Shown: one piece after another, positions 15,746-24,225 of the stretch
Numbering within the stretch: position 1 is the stretch's first letter
How the letters are laid out: every line of letters starts with the position of its first letter
DNA from: Paenibacillus glycanilyticus
Lineage (GTDB): Bacteria > Bacillota > Bacilli > Paenibacillales > Paenibacillaceae
DNA: 64,000 bases
NCBI RefSeq assembly: GCF_023715145.1
Contig: NZ_JAMBNP010000011.1
Location: forward strand, 62,001-126,000
Direction: 5' to 3'
Made by a program: the position numbers and the translations under genes
The notes under the pieces: generated by a model
What the model saw: only the letters and a program-made list of their open reading frames with translations
Databases searched by the model: none
What the model was told of the DNA's origin: nothing

Positions 15746-17416
15746 ATGAATAGAAATGGATTCGTAAGAAGACCTATCCGGACTTCGGCTGCCTTGCTGC
15801 TTGCGCTAACACTGGTCCTGTCAGCATGCGCGTCGAATAAAGGAAGCAACAATAACGGCAGCCAGCCGGCTGCCCAGCAGTCGGATACGCCAGCGGTTAC
15901 CGAAGCGAAGCAAGGAGGGGAGCTGACTTACGCGCTCGCCACTTCGCCGGATTCGCTTGATCCTCATCGCAGCGGCTTGGCCGTTGCGGTGCGCGTTATC
16001 CGCACCATCTACGATTCGCTGGTCGTACAGCTTCCGGACAATTCCATTAAGCCGTGGCTTGCCACTTCGTGGGAGATCTCGGATGACGGACTGAGCTATA
16101 CCTTCAAGCTTCGCCAGGACGTGAAGTTCCAGGACGGCACGCCGTTTAACGCCGAAGCGGTCAAATATAACTTCGACCGTATTCTCGACCCGGCCACGAA
16201 AGCAGCCAATGCGGCAGCGTTGCTCGCACCGTACCAGTCGTCGGAAGTGATCGACCAATATACGGTTAAGCTGAACCTGGCTACCCCTTCACGCGCTTTC
16301 CTTGGCAACCTGAGCCAGGCGCTGCTTGGCATCGTATCCCCGACGGCCGCGAAAAAGGACGGTGACCAGTTTGGTCTCAATCCCGTTGGCACGGGACCCT
16401 TCAAGTTTGTGAAATGGGAACAAAATGCCCAAATCCAGGTTGCGAAAAACCCTGATTATAAATGGGCGCCGGAGCTTGTAACGAATACAGGCGCGCCATA
16501 TCTGGACGGCATTACTTTTAAAATTGTCCCTGAGGAGGCTACCCGGATCGGAAGCGTGCAGAGCGGTCAGGTGCTCGCGGCAGAGACCGTTCCTCCGCAA
16601 AATATCGTGGCCCTGAAAGGCGATTCGAAGGTTCAGCTGCTTGAAGCCAATACGGTTGGTCTGCCTTATACGCTATTCTTCAATCAGGAGCATGCCCCAT
16701 GGGATGATGTGAAGGCAAGACAGGCGGTACAGCTGGCCGTTGACATCGACAGTATCGTGAAGACTCTTTATCTCGGTACATACGACCGCGCTTGGTCGCC
16801 GCTTACACCGGGCACCTTCGGCTATGATCCAACGCTTGAGAACGGCGTGAAGCCTGATTTGGAGAAGGCGGGCGCGCTGCTTGACGAGATTGGCTGGGTA
16901 AAAGGCGCGGACGGTATCCGGGAGAAGGCGGGCAAGAAGCTTACCTTGCATTACGTGGACGGCACGCCAAACCGCGAGAAGCGCAACGATATCGCGGTTA
17001 TTATCCAGCAGCAGCTGAAGGCTCTCGGCATTGCCGTTGAAGTGGAGATTACGAAGGATGTCCGGACGGTCGTGTATACGAACGGCGATTACGATCTTTA
17101 TGGCAACAGCCAGGTGAACTCCGATCCAAACGCGCTGTATCCGTTCTATCACACGACCGATCCGAAAGCCCAGAAGTCGCTCACCCGTTTGTCCAATCCC
17201 GAGATCGACAAGCTGCTTGAGCAAGGACGCGTGGAAACGGACGATACCAAACGCGCGGACATTTATAAGCAAATTCAGAAGTATATCATCGACCAGGCTG
17301 TCATTCTTCCGGTTTACGTATTCCCCTATACGGTAGCGGCGGATAAATCCGTGCAAGGACTTGTGTTCGATTCGCTGGGTTACCCGTTATTTAACGGAGT
17401 CTCGATCCATTCTTAA
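15746..17416 (+). CDS. Peptide/nickel-type ABC transporter substrate-binding lipoprotein (SBP_bac_5)
   Basis: A 556-residue family-5 binding protein (DppA/OppA/GsiB type). The signal peptide ends in lipobox VLSACA (Cys28), then a Ser/Asn/Gln linker. Family features are LTYALATSPDSLDPHRSG near the mature N-terminus, KPWLATSWEISDDGLSYTFK and LRQDVKFQDGTPFNAEAVKY. AGGAGAG precedes the ATG. It starts 18 bp after the CmoJ-like gene and is followed by two permeases and a double ATPase, giving a full importer. Relatives bind dipeptides, glutathione or nickel complexes. A sulfur-containing peptide such as glutathione or an S-conjugate is a reasonable guess from context. Confidence 0.88.
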   Translation: MNRNGFVRRPIRTSAALLLALTLVLSACASNKGSNNNGSQPAAQQSDTPAVTEAKQGGELTYALATSPDSLDPHRSGLAVAVRVIRTIYDSLVVQLPDNSIKPWLATSWEISDDGLSYTFKLRQDVKFQDGTPFNAEAVKYNFDRILDPATKAANAAALLAPYQSSEVIDQYTVKLNLATPSRAFLGNLSQALLGIVSPTAAKKDGDQFGLNPVGTGPFKFVKWEQNAQIQVAKNPDYKWAPELVTNTGAPYLDGITFKIVPEEATRIGSVQSGQVLAAETVPPQNIVALKGDSKVQLLEANTVGLPYTLFFNQEHAPWDDVKARQAVQLAVDIDSIVKTLYLGTYDRAWSPLTPGTFGYDPTLENGVKPDLEKAGALLDEIGWVKGADGIREKAGKKLTLHYVDGTPNREKRNDIAVIIQQQLKALGIAVEVEITKDVRTVVYTNGDYDLYGNSQVNSDPNALYPFYHTTDPKAQKSLTRLSNPEIDKLLEQGRVETDDTKRADIYKQIQKYIIDQAVILPVYVFPYTVAADKSVQGLVFDSLGYPLFNGVSIHS

Positions 17417-17437
17417 ATTCAAGGGAGGCGGCTCGCC

Positions 17438-18358
17438 ATGTTTATCGCCCAACGCATTCTCTCCTCCTTGCTAGTCATCGCTGGCAGTCTGGTGCTGGTA
17501 TTCGCGATTCTGTACGTGCTTCCCGGCGACCCGACGGACAACATGATTGATCCGTCGGTTGCCACAGCCGAGCAGATAGCCAGTCTGAAGCAACAGCTTG
17601 GCGTTGACCAGCCCTTCTATATTCAGTTCACCCGTTATATAAACGATATGGTTCGGGGCGATTTCGGCAGCTCTCTACTGAATTCCGAGCCGGTATTGGA
17701 TAAAATACTGGAGCATTTCCCCGCAACCCTGGCGCTGACGGCGGCAAGCGCGCTGGTCTCGGTTACGATCGGCCTTGTCCTCGGCGTGCTGTCCGCTATC
17801 CACCGTAACGGCCCCATTGATTTCATTGCCCGCCTCGTCGGATTGTTCGGCATCTCGATGCCGACCTTCTGGTCGGGCATTCTGCTTATTGTGCTGTTCA
17901 GTCTTCAGCTTGGCTGGTTCCCTGCCATGGGCTCTGACGGATGGAAGACGATTGTGCTTCCGGCGCTCACGCTTGGCATTGTTGGAGCCGGCTTTATTGT
18001 AAGGATGGTGCGCAGCAGCATGCTCGACATTATCGATGAGCATTTCATGCTGACGCTGCGTTCCAAAGGATTATCCGAGCGGGCTGTAATGTATAAGCAT
18101 GCGCTGCGCAACGCGCTGATCCCCGCGGTGACGATGATTGGCATGCTGATCGGGGAGATGCTTGCGGGAACGGTTGTTATCGAGACCGTATTCTCCCGCC
18201 AAGGCATCGGACGGATTATCGGGGATGCCTTGATGGCGAAGGATCTGCCGGTTGTGCAGGGCGTTATCTTTTTCACCGCGGTAATCTATGTCCTGGTGAA
18301 CCTGCTGGTTGATTTGTCGTATTCGGTTATCGACCCGAGAGTCAGGCGTTCTGCATGA
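17438..18358 (+). CDS. Peptide-type ABC transporter permease (DppB-like)
   Basis: A 306-residue permease. It starts FIAQRILSSLLVIAGSLVLV and YVLPGDPTDNMI, the usual DppB/GsiC beginning. It has about six membrane segments and the ATPase-docking loop RSKGLSERAVMYKHALRNAL. GGGAGGCGG lies before ATG 17438. It pairs with the DppC-like protein encoded next. Confidence 0.92.
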   Translation: MFIAQRILSSLLVIAGSLVLVFAILYVLPGDPTDNMIDPSVATAEQIASLKQQLGVDQPFYIQFTRYINDMVRGDFGSSLLNSEPVLDKILEHFPATLALTAASALVSVTIGLVLGVLSAIHRNGPIDFIARLVGLFGISMPTFWSGILLIVLFSLQLGWFPAMGSDGWKTIVLPALTLGIVGAGFIVRMVRSSMLDIIDEHFMLTLRSKGLSERAVMYKHALRNALIPAVTMIGMLIGEMLAGTVVIETVFSRQGIGRIIGDALMAKDLPVVQGVIFFTAVIYVLVNLLVDLSYSVIDPRVRRSA

Positions 18359-18387
18359 GGACAAAAGGAGAAAGGAGCTGAGAACCT

Positions 18388-19281
18388 ATGCGTGAAGCGG
18401 CTACGGCTAGTACAATCCGGTACAAAAGAAGCGGCAGACGGTTCGCCGCAATCCGGTTCAAACAAGTTACGGCTAACAATCTGTTCCTGCTTGCAGCGGC
18501 AGTGATCATTCTGTTTATCGCGGCCTGCGCGGTTGTGCCGTCCTTCATTGCCCCTTATTCGCCTACCGAGATGTTAACGGACAGCATTATGCAGCCGCCT
18601 AGCGCGGCGCATCCGTTCGGAACGGATTATTTCGGCCGGGATATATTCAGCGTTGTTGTATACGGCAGCAGAGATTCCCTGTTTATCGGTTTCGCTTCCG
18701 TTCTTGTCGGAGGGCTGGCGGGCGGCGCTATTGGCGCTTTGTCCGGTTATGCGGGAGGCTGGATTGACGCGGTGCTGATGCGCTTCAACGACATTCTGAT
18801 GACAATCCCCGGCATTCTGCTTGCGCTGGCTATCGCGGGCGCGCTTGGCAAAAGCCTGTTTAACATTGTGCTGGCCGTGGCCGTAGCCTCGATACCGGGT
18901 TATGCGCGCATTATGCGTTCCCAGATTATGAGCATTAAAGGGCGGACTTTTATTCTGGCTTCTCAGGCCGCAGGTGCTTCGCCGCTTCATATTTTCTGGA
19001 AGCATGTACTGCCCAATTCGCTTTCTCCGCTGCTAGTTATGGCGACTATCGGAATAGGGACATCCATTCTGACCGGTTCGGGGCTTAGCTTTCTTGGTCT
19101 TGGCGTTCTGAAGGAAGTCCCGGACTGGGGAACCCTGCTGTCGCAGGGCCGGGGGTATTTGACGGTCGCGTGGTGGATTTGTACCTTCCCGGGACTTGCC
19201 ATCACGATGTTTGTGCTGTCGGTTAATATGATTGGCGACCGGCTGAGAGATCAGCTGGATCCGAAGAAAAGCGCGAGATAG
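18388..19281 (+). CDS. Peptide-type ABC transporter permease (DppC-like)
   Basis: A 297-residue permease with the N-terminal OppC_N helix (about residues 28-50) and the family stretch HPFGTDYFGRDIFSVVVYG. The ATPase-docking loop is ASQAAGASPLHIFWKHVLPN. AAAGGAG precedes the ATG. Together with the DppB-like permease it forms the membrane channel. Confidence 0.92.
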   Translation: MREAATASTIRYKRSGRRFAAIRFKQVTANNLFLLAAAVIILFIAACAVVPSFIAPYSPTEMLTDSIMQPPSAAHPFGTDYFGRDIFSVVVYGSRDSLFIGFASVLVGGLAGGAIGALSGYAGGWIDAVLMRFNDILMTIPGILLALAIAGALGKSLFNIVLAVAVASIPGYARIMRSQIMSIKGRTFILASQAAGASPLHIFWKHVLPNSLSPLLVMATIGIGTSILTGSGLSFLGLGVLKEVPDWGTLLSQGRGYLTVAWWICTFPGLAITMFVLSVNMIGDRLRDQLDPKKSAR

Positions 19282-19296
19282 GAAGGGGGAACCGTA

Positions 19297-21324
19297 TTGG
19301 AAGCTTTGTTAGATATCCAGGAGCTGTCGGTTGGTTTCCGGACGAAAAATGGCTTGCTGGAGGCCATTACGGATATATCCTTCTCGATACGGCCTGGAGA
19401 AACCGTCTGCCTTGTTGGCGAGTCCGGCAGCGGCAAGACGGTTGCTTCCAAGGCCATTATGCGGCTGATCGATTACGAGAATGGCTCGATTACCCGCGGA
19501 AGCATTGTCCTGCGGGGACGTGACATTGCGGCGCTGCCCGAAGCCGAGCTCCGGCAATTACGCGGGAAGCGGGTAGCCATGGTCTTCCAGGAGCCAATGG
19601 CTGCGTTTGACCCGGTCTTCACGATCGGTCAGCAAATTGTCGAGACGATTATGCAGCATGAGCGAGTCAGCCGGCGTGAGGCGTGGGACAGGGGGATAGA
19701 GCTGCTCAGCCGCGTTGGCATACCGGAGCCAGCAATTCGCATGAAGCAATATCCCGGCGAATTGTCCGGCGGCATGCTTCAACGGGCGATGATTGCGATG
19801 GCGCTCTCCTGCAGTCCGGAACTGCTTATCGCCGATGAGCCAACAACGGCCCTTGACGTGACCATTCAGGCTCAAATCCTGAAGCTGCTGCAGGAATTGC
19901 AGCAGGAGCTTGGGATGTCTATTCTCCTTATTACTCATGATCTTGGCATTGCCGCCGAGGTGGCGGATCGTATTGTCGTCATGTACGCCGGCCGGATCGT
20001 CGAGCAGGGCACGGCGGCAGAGCTGTTTGCGAGGCCGCGTCATCCGTATACGAGAGGACTTCTGCAATCGATTCCTCCACTGGACAGCGTACGGGGAGAA
20101 CGGCTCTATGCGATTCAAGGATCTATTCCGTCCTTAACGGCGCTGCCGGTTGGTTGTTTGTTTCATCCCCGCTGCGAGTATGCGACGGAGCGTTGCAAGG
20201 AGGAAGCTCCTCCGCTCGTCCAACGCGGCGGCAGCGGCGTGGCCTGTTGGCATGAGGAGCTGGTTGCCGCAACAGCCGTGAAAGAGATCCGTGCTAATCC
20301 GATCCGAGCGGAAGTGCTTGAAGGGAATTCAGCGGATGCTGTTACCCTCAAAGGCAGCGAGATTCTATTCGAAGCCGAGCATCTGCATAAATATTATCCG
20401 GTAAAGCGCAAAAGCTTCACCGCTCCCCGTACCTTCATCCGGGCGGTAGACGATGTCTCTTTCTCCATCCGTCGAAATGAAACGTTTGGCCTCGTTGGCG
20501 AATCGGGCAGCGGCAAATCGACGCTGGGCCGGGTGCTTTTGCAGATGGAGCAGGCTACTTCGGGCAAGGTATTGTTTCGGGGCAAGGATCTGGCCGGACT
20601 TAACGGCCCGAGGCTTCGCCCGTTAAGGAAGGATATGCAGGTCATCTTCCAGGATCCGTACGGCTCCTTGAATCCAAGATGGACGATCGGAGACAGTATT
20701 GCCGAGCCGCTTAAGGTACATGGCGCGTCGACGGCTAACGAGCGCAGGCAACGCGTGGAAGAATTGCTTCGTTTGGTTGGCCTTGATCCGGCAAGCGCGG
20801 GCAAATACCCGCATGAGTTCTCCGGCGGCCAGCGGCAGCGCATTGGCATTGCCCGGGCAATTGCGCTGAACCCAAGCTTTATTCTTGCCGATGAGGCGGT
20901 ATCCGCCCTTGATGTGTCGGTTCAAGCCCAAATCGTAAATCTGCTTCAGGAGCTTCAGCAGAAGCTCGGGCTGACTTATTTGTTCATTGCCCACGGCCTG
21001 CAGATTGTAAGACATATCTCGGACCGGATCGGCGTTATGTACCTGGGCAAGCTGGTTGAGATTGCGCCTAGTGACGAGCTGTTCCGCCAGCCTGCTCACC
21101 CTTACACGAAGCTGCTTATCGACTCGATTCCGCAGCCCGTTCCGGGCCAGCACAGCAGCTCTGCCTTTATCCAAGGCGAAATACCATCGCCGGCCAATCC
21201 GCCAAGCGGCTGCCGGTTCCACCCCCGTTGCCCGTTCGCAACGGAAAGATGCAGGAAGGAGCAGCCGGATCTTCGCCCATTAGGCGAGGATCGTTTTGCG
21301 GCATGCCATTATACCCTTATATGA
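19297..21324 (+). CDS. Fused double ATPase of the peptide-type ABC transporter (DppD-DppF)
   Basis: 675 residues with two complete ABC domains in one chain, in place of separate DppD and DppF subunits. Domain 1 has Walker A GESGSGKTV, signature LSGGMLQR and Walker B LLIADEPTTALDV. Domain 2 (about residues 355-670) has GESGSGKSTL, FSGGQRQR and ILADEAVSALDV. Each half ends in the oligopeptide C-terminal pattern, C-L/R-F-H-P-R-C (GCLFHPRC and GCRFHPRC). The start is TTG 19297 after GGAAGGGGG. The stop overlaps the MFS gene (ATGA). Both catalytic sites look intact. Such fusions are known for GsiA and YejF-type transporters. Confidence 0.92.
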   Translation: MEALLDIQELSVGFRTKNGLLEAITDISFSIRPGETVCLVGESGSGKTVASKAIMRLIDYENGSITRGSIVLRGRDIAALPEAELRQLRGKRVAMVFQEPMAAFDPVFTIGQQIVETIMQHERVSRREAWDRGIELLSRVGIPEPAIRMKQYPGELSGGMLQRAMIAMALSCSPELLIADEPTTALDVTIQAQILKLLQELQQELGMSILLITHDLGIAAEVADRIVVMYAGRIVEQGTAAELFARPRHPYTRGLLQSIPPLDSVRGERLYAIQGSIPSLTALPVGCLFHPRCEYATERCKEEAPPLVQRGGSGVACWHEELVAATAVKEIRANPIRAEVLEGNSADAVTLKGSEILFEAEHLHKYYPVKRKSFTAPRTFIRAVDDVSFSIRRNETFGLVGESGSGKSTLGRVLLQMEQATSGKVLFRGKDLAGLNGPRLRPLRKDMQVIFQDPYGSLNPRWTIGDSIAEPLKVHGASTANERRQRVEELLRLVGLDPASAGKYPHEFSGGQRQRIGIARAIALNPSFILADEAVSALDVSVQAQIVNLLQELQQKLGLTYLFIAHGLQIVRHISDRIGVMYLGKLVEIAPSDELFRQPAHPYTKLLIDSIPQPVPGQHSSSAFIQGEIPSPANPPSGCRFHPRCPFATERCRKEQPDLRPLGEDRFAACHYTLI

Positions 21325-22787
21325 AGCAGACGGAGCAGCAAGAGCCGGCAGCGTCTACTCCGGCATTCTGGCCGGTGCTGGCAGCTATATTTATTGGTTC
21401 TTTTGTCGGGATGTACCATGTTGTTTCCCTCAACGTATCCCTTCCCGGATTTATCCGGATATTCGGCACAGAGCTGCAGACCGTCCAGTGGATGATGACG
21501 GGCTTTACGCTCGCTAGCGGCATTGTAATTCCGATAAGCGGTTATGCCATGGAAAGATTCGGCTGCAAGCGGGTGTTTCTATTTGCAATCGGCGGCATTA
21601 CAGTCAGCTCGTTTCTATGTGCACAGTCTTGGAATATCGGAGCGCTTATTGCCTTTCGCATTATACAGGGATTATTCTGCGGACTCATTCAGCCGGTATC
21701 GCTCGCTTTAATTTACCGGACGGTCCGGGTGGAAAAGCAATCCTTCGCGCTTAGCGTATGGTCGTTCTCCACGGTGCTCGGGACGGCCATCGGCCCGTCG
21801 CTCAGCGGCTGGCTGCAAAGCTTTGACTGGCATCTTATATTCCTTATTACCGTACCGGTAGGAATTGCAGCTTGGATTGTTGGCGCGGTTGTCATTCCGA
21901 AGGATCTGGCCAATGGCCTCGCAAGATTGGATTGGCCAGGTTTGCTGCTCGCAACGGCAGGGAGCCTTGCGTTACTCCTGCTGTTCGGCAATATGAATGT
22001 TTGGGGCTGGGACAGCCTGCTTACCTGGACGATGCTGGTTGCCGGAATTGGCTGCTTTATCCTCTTTGCCTGGCAGGAACGCCGCAGCGACCATCCGCTA
22101 TTGCAGCTTCGGCTGCTGCTTAACCCAAGGTTCTCGTTAAGTCTTATGGCATCGCTTATCTTATCGTTTGGCCTGTATTCGGTCGTATATTTCATGCCCT
22201 TGCTATTAGTGGAGATTAAGGGTTTATCCCCATTCCGGGTTGGTCTTCTGTTCCTGCCCGCAGCGGGATGCTTAACGGCTGCCACGTTTGCCGCGGGCAG
22301 GTGGTATCGCAAATTCGGGCCGGCAAAGCTCATTATGATCGGCTGTTCGATTCTGGTCGTAAGCACCTATTATTTCAGCCAAATGCCGCCGGAGACTAGT
22401 CTGGTAGCCATAATTATTTGGCTTGCCGTCCGCAATATCGGAACCGGTCTTGCCTCTACGCCTGCAACCAATGCAAGCATGTCCTCCGTTCCGCAGGAGT
22501 GGATCGGACATGCGTCGGCATTGCTCAATTGGCTAAGACAGGTGTTCAGCGCGATGGCGCTAGGCGTATGCACCTCCCTGTTTTATTGGCGGATGGGCAT
22601 TCATCAGGCGGAAGCCGGCGGCGGAGGAGAGGGAACAAGCCAGTACCGCCTTGCTTACATGCATAGCATTCATGATGTCTTTCTTATATCCAGCATCATT
22701 GTCGCCTTCGCTATTCCGATAGCTTTGCTGTTAGGAAGACGCATGTCGGCAACGCTTACGACACCGAAGGAGAGTGAAAGCCTATGA
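21321..22787 (+). CDS. MFS drug:H+ antiporter-2 family transporter (EmrB/QacA-like)
   Basis: A 488-residue major facilitator protein with about 14 hydrophobic segments. Early motifs are VVSLNVSLPGFIRIFGTELQ and WMMTGFTLASGIVIPISGYA. The ATG at 21321 forms an ATGA overlap with the ATPase stop codon; ATG 21303 is an alternative six codons upstream. Its 3' end again overlaps the next monooxygenase gene by 4 bp. Being coupled to an importer and a monooxygenase, it may export a by-product such as an aldehyde, sulfinate or modified acid. The substrate is unknown. Confidence 0.82.
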   Translation: MKQTEQQEPAASTPAFWPVLAAIFIGSFVGMYHVVSLNVSLPGFIRIFGTELQTVQWMMTGFTLASGIVIPISGYAMERFGCKRVFLFAIGGITVSSFLCAQSWNIGALIAFRIIQGLFCGLIQPVSLALIYRTVRVEKQSFALSVWSFSTVLGTAIGPSLSGWLQSFDWHLIFLITVPVGIAAWIVGAVVIPKDLANGLARLDWPGLLLATAGSLALLLLFGNMNVWGWDSLLTWTMLVAGIGCFILFAWQERRSDHPLLQLRLLLNPRFSLSLMASLILSFGLYSVVYFMPLLLVEIKGLSPFRVGLLFLPAAGCLTAATFAAGRWYRKFGPAKLIMIGCSILVVSTYYFSQMPPETSLVAIIIWLAVRNIGTGLASTPATNASMSSVPQEWIGHASALLNWLRQVFSAMALGVCTSLFYWRMGIHQAEAGGGGEGTSQYRLAYMHSIHDVFLISSIIVAFAIPIALLLGRRMSATLTTPKESESL

Positions 22788-23842
22788 AGTTTATATGGTT
22801 CAGCCTGGTCATGAATTTAAAAAATCCGGTGACGGGCGAGCATTTTACGACAAGCGAGAAAATCGAAAATATAATTAAACAGGCTGAGCTTACGGAAAAG
22901 CTGGGCTTTGACGGATACGGAATCGGGGAGCGGCATGGAGCGCCGTTCCTGTCCTCTTCGCCGCCGCTGCTGCTGACGGCGATTGCCGCAAGAACTTCAC
23001 GTATCCGGCTGCTTACGGCCGTAACCGTCCTTAGCGTGCTGGATCCGGTACGGGTGGCGGAGGATTATGCGACCCTCGATCACCTGTCCGGCGGAAGGCT
23101 GGAGATGATTATCGGCAAGGGTAACGATCCCCGGCATTATCCGCTGTTCGGCATAACGGAGGAAGAGCAGTGGGATTCCATGGAGGAGCGGTACGAATTG
23201 CTGCGGCGTCTATGGCGGGAAGAGGAGGTCACCTGGCAAGGTCAGTACCGCCCGCCGCTTCATCAAGTGACTACGCAGCCAAGACCGCTGCAGAAGCCGA
23301 TCCCGATCTGGCACGGGAGCGCGTCCAGCACCCGCTCCACCGAGCTTGCGGCCCGTTACGGCGAGCCGATATTTTCCTCGAACAGCTTCCATCCGCAGGC
23401 CAAGTATAAAGATCTTATCGATCATTACCGCGAGCGGCTGGCGTTCTACGGGCATGATCCGCAGAAAGCGGTCGTTGGCGCGGGTGCGGGCAGCTTATAT
23501 ATTGCGAATACGACGGAAGAGGCCATCAAGCGGTATCGCCCATACTATGAGGCATTCCAGGCGACGGCAGCGGCCCAGCATAACCAATCGCCGTTTACGT
23601 CGTTGGAGGATAATATCGCCAGAGGCCCGAGTCTAATCGGAAGTCCTGAGCAGATCATCGAGAAAATATTAAACTATCAGGCGGCCTTCGGCCACCAGGT
23701 ATTATCTCTCAGCGTAGACGGCTTATCCGAAGCGGAGCAGCGGGAACAGATGGAGCGGTTCGCCGAGGACATTGCCCCCGTGCTGCGCCGGGAAGTGCCC
23801 AGCAGCTTGTGGGAGGAACAAGCGAAGGGGATTCCGGTTTAG
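22784..23842 (+). CDS. LLM flavin monooxygenase (fourth of the cluster)
   Basis: A 352-residue luciferase-like oxidoreductase that is not a close copy of the other three. It begins KFIWFSLVMNLKNPVTG, with GIGERHGAPFLSSSPPLLLT and LDHLSGGRLEMIIGKGND. The ATG overlaps the MFS stop codon, so it is the last coupled gene of the second operon. The family uses reduced FMN and oxygen to oxidise sulfonates, amines or thioethers; the substrate cannot be told here. It ends in a convergent region rich in palindromic repeats. Confidence 0.82.
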   Translation: MKFIWFSLVMNLKNPVTGEHFTTSEKIENIIKQAELTEKLGFDGYGIGERHGAPFLSSSPPLLLTAIAARTSRIRLLTAVTVLSVLDPVRVAEDYATLDHLSGGRLEMIIGKGNDPRHYPLFGITEEEQWDSMEERYELLRRLWREEEVTWQGQYRPPLHQVTTQPRPLQKPIPIWHGSASSTRSTELAARYGEPIFSSNSFHPQAKYKDLIDHYRERLAFYGHDPQKAVVGAGAGSLYIANTTEEAIKRYRPYYEAFQATAAAQHNQSPFTSLEDNIARGPSLIGSPEQIIEKILNYQAAFGHQVLSLSVDGLSEAEQREQMERFAEDIAPVLRREVPSSLWEEQAKGIPV

Positions 23843-23863
23843 CCCGAGCATAAGTAACCGACC

Positions 23864-24160
23864 GGCTCCTGGGAGACGGGAGACGTTAAGGTCCCTTAGG
23901 GGCCTTAACGCTGCAAATAAGGCACCGCATATAGAGATTAAGGTCCTTTATGGACCTTAACTATGTGCAATCGGCCGAAAATCGAGCAGTATTGGGGCTC
24001 CCGGGAGACTTTAAGAACCCTTAGGGACCTTAAAGCTGCAAATAAGGCACCGCATATAGAGGTTAAGGTCCTTTATGGACCTTAACTATGTGCAATCGGC
24101 CGAAAGCCGAGCAGTATTGGGGCTTCCGGGAGACTTTAATGTCCCTAAGGGACATTAACC
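23864..24160. repeat. 125-bp repeat unit with paired palindromes, 2.3 copies (locus A)
   Basis: Two nearly identical 125-bp units (from 23871 and 23996) and the start of a third. Each unit carries two palindromes 52 bp apart. They begin at 23885 and 23937 in unit 1, at 24010 and 24062 in unit 2, with a fifth at 24136. The palindromes have arms such as GTTAAGGTCC / GGACCTTAAC. At 24010 and 24136 the arms vary; at 24136 both change together (TTAATGTCCC / GGGACATTAA), which keeps pairing. The region lies between two convergent genes. The same unit length and palindrome spacing recur at 36301-36502 with different linker sequence. Confidence 0.85.
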
Positions 24161-24177
24161 GGTAGCTACGAAAAGGG

Positions 24178-24219
24178 AAAGGGCAGTAGCAAAGCCAATG
24201 GCTTTTGCTACTGCCCTTA
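24178..24219. terminator. Bidirectional terminator between the LLM and GH32 genes
   Basis: A long stem GGGCAGTAGCAAAGCC / GGCTTTTGCTACTGCCC with a 3-nt loop. T-rich sequence follows on both strands (TTATATTTTTTATT rightwards, TTTCCCTTTT leftwards). It can end transcription from both sides. Confidence 0.8.
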
Positions 24220-24225
24220 TATTTT

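Noticed and set aside
23864..24160. CRISPR-like or attachment-site interpretation of the palindromes
   Set aside because: Linkers are also repeated and no integrase or cas gene is nearby. The 125-bp unit explains the pattern.
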